In this document: piece after piece, positions 63,300 through 64,000 of the stretch | Layout of the letters: every line of letters starts with the position of its first letter | Numbering within the stretch: the stretch's first letter is position 1 | NCBI RefSeq assembly: GCF_019039255.1 | Contig: NZ_CP077062.1 | Location: forward strand, 1,860,001-1,924,000 | Length of the DNA stretch: 64,000 bases | Reading direction: 5' to 3' | From: Nocardioides panacis | GTDB taxonomy: Bacteria > Actinomycetota > Actinomycetes > Propionibacteriales > Nocardioidaceae | Position numbers and translations under genes: made by a program | The notes under the pieces: model-generated | Seen by the model: only the letters and a program-made list of their open reading frames with translations | Databases searched by the model: none | Told to the model about the DNA's origin: nothing

Positions 63300-63319
63300 G
63301 GTTTACATCGTTGTAAACC
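63300..63319. promoter_or_regulatory. LacI-type operator between abfA and the regulator gene
   Basis: GGTTTACA and TGTAAACC are perfect 8-bp arms around TCGT. The site lies 18 bases upstream of the abfA start, overlapping its promoter region, and 53 bases before the regulator start. It is AT-rich compared with its surroundings. Binding by the LacI protein is inferred. Confidence 0.75.
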
Positions 63320-63371
63320 CACGGCCCACTACCGTGGGCCCGTCCACCCCTCTCGATGCCCTGGGAGCCAC

Positions 63372-64000
63372 ATGCGGGTCCGGCTGCGCGACGTCGCGGA
63401 GCACGCCGGTGTCTCGGTCAAGACGGTCAGCAACGTCGTCAACGGGTACGTGCACGTCTCCCCCGCCATGCGGGAGAAGGTCCAGGCCGCGCTCGAGGAG
63501 CTCAACTACCGGGCGAACCTGTCGGCGCGGTCGCTGCGCCGGGGTCGCTCGGGGCTGATCGCGCTCGCGGTGCCGGCCCTCGACATGCCGTACTTCGCGG
63601 AGCTGACCCGCTTCGTCGTGCAGGAGGCAGAGCTGCTCGGGTGGACGGTCCTGGTCGACCAGACCGACGGCCTGCGCGAGCGGGAGCAGGTGGTGGCCAC
63701 GGGCCTCCGCAGCCACCTCATCGACGGGCTGATCCTGAGTCCCGTCGCGATGGACTACGCCGAGCTCAGCGCGGTCCGCGACGAGACCCCGATGGTGCTG
63801 CTCGGGGAGAAGATCGGCGGGGCCGACATCGACCACGTGGCGTTCGACAACGTCGCGGCGGCCCGGGTCGCCACCGAGCACCTGCTCTCGCTGGGCCGCA
63901 CCCGGGTGGCGGCCATCGGCTACCAGGCAGGGGTGGTCGCCCGGTCCGGGGTCGCGGAGGTCCGGCGCACGGGCTACGAGCAGGCCCTCGCGGCGGCCGG
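63372..64000 (+). CDS. LacI-family transcriptional regulator, 3' end cut by window edge
   Basis: The visible 209 residues start with the LacI helix-turn-helix VRLRDVAEHAGVSVKTVSNVVNGYVHVSPAMREKVQAALEELNY and the hinge helix ANLSARSLRRGRS. A periplasmic-binding-like domain follows (LIALAVPALDMPYFAELTRFV, VATGLRSHLIDGLILSP, HVAFDNVAAARVATEHLLSLG). It is expected to repress abfA and the ABC genes until an arabinose-related sugar binds. It runs off base 64000. Confidence 0.92.
   Translation, partial: MRVRLRDVAEHAGVSVKTVSNVVNGYVHVSPAMREKVQAALEELNYRANLSARSLRRGRSGLIALAVPALDMPYFAELTRFVVQEAELLGWTVLVDQTDGLREREQVVATGLRSHLIDGLILSPVAMDYAELSAVRDETPMVLLGEKIGGADIDHVAFDNVAAARVATEHLLSLGRTRVAAIGYQAGVVARSGVAEVRRTGYEQALAAA

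Noticed and set aside
1-64000. CRISPR arrays, insertion sequences, prophage, integrase, tRNA or rRNA genes
   Set aside because: No direct-repeat arrays, transposase or integrase motifs, terminal inverted repeats with target duplications, or tRNA/rRNA sequences were recognised on either strand.

Overview
The window is about 72% GC by eye, densely packed, with many GTGA/ATGA stop-start overlaps, GTG starts and several apparently leaderless promoters. That, plus ECF42 and SigB/F-type sigma factors, a GAF-ANTAR protein and actinobacterial small proteins, points to a high-GC actinobacterium. A Nocardioides-like soil organism is my best guess, but no rRNA or tRNA gene is present to confirm it.

Layout. 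(1) 1-7458: the start of a propane/methane-type soluble diiron monooxygenase operon (prmA, prmB, prmC, running off the left edge), a divergent GAF/AAA+/Fis regulator, two small uncharacterised genes and an FMN-dependent alpha-hydroxyacid oxidase. A palindrome (GTCTCA-N3-TGAGAC) occurs three times, before prmA, between the divergent pair, and before the 72-aa membrane protein, and may define a regulon. (2) 7467-10902: HIT protein, 2H-phosphoesterase-like protein, FAD monooxygenase. (3) 10899-19766: respiratory nitrate reductase operon narK-narG-narH-narJ-narI followed by hemerythrin and cupin genes. (4) 19935-32535: mixed small enzymes, MarR regulator with a clear operator, ZIP transporter, GGDEF-EAL protein, LuxR-type response regulator, ECF42 sigma factor, sugar-nucleotide-type epimerase, pentapeptide/DinB protein, and an unusually structured 0.75-kb intergenic region. 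(5) 32601-38029: ABC transporter plus LolA-like protein divergent from a two-component system. (6) 38048-48338: membrane proteins, amine oxidase, two MFS transporters, GAF-ANTAR protein, SigB/F-type sigma factor, CYTH-CHAD protein, and a MetV-MetF-like fusion. (7) 48381-54701: a methyltransferase, then a tightly overlapping six-gene run with four glycosyltransferases, a protein of unknown function and an alpha/beta hydrolase. (8) 54689-57134: EVE protein, STAS protein and two Ala-rich coiled-coil proteins, one with a CsbD-like head. (9) 57173-64000: an arabinoside uptake and hydrolysis operon (abfA, ABC solute-binding protein, two permeases, beta-propeller lipoprotein) divergent from a LacI-type regulator that runs off the right edge.

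Data quality. Eight recognisable genes are interrupted by single-base indels. Most are one extra base in a C or G run of five to seven, and in each gene the implied correction restores a length divisible by three. These look more like consensus errors than true pseudogenes, so I annotate the genes across the shifts.

The most unusual items are the three-site palindrome regulon around an NtrC-like regulator without a visible GAFTGA motif, a perfect 71-base inverted repeat (34-bp arms), the glycosyltransferase operon, the MetV-MetF fusion lacking the usual catalytic Glu, and the stem-loop-rich region before the ECF42 gene.
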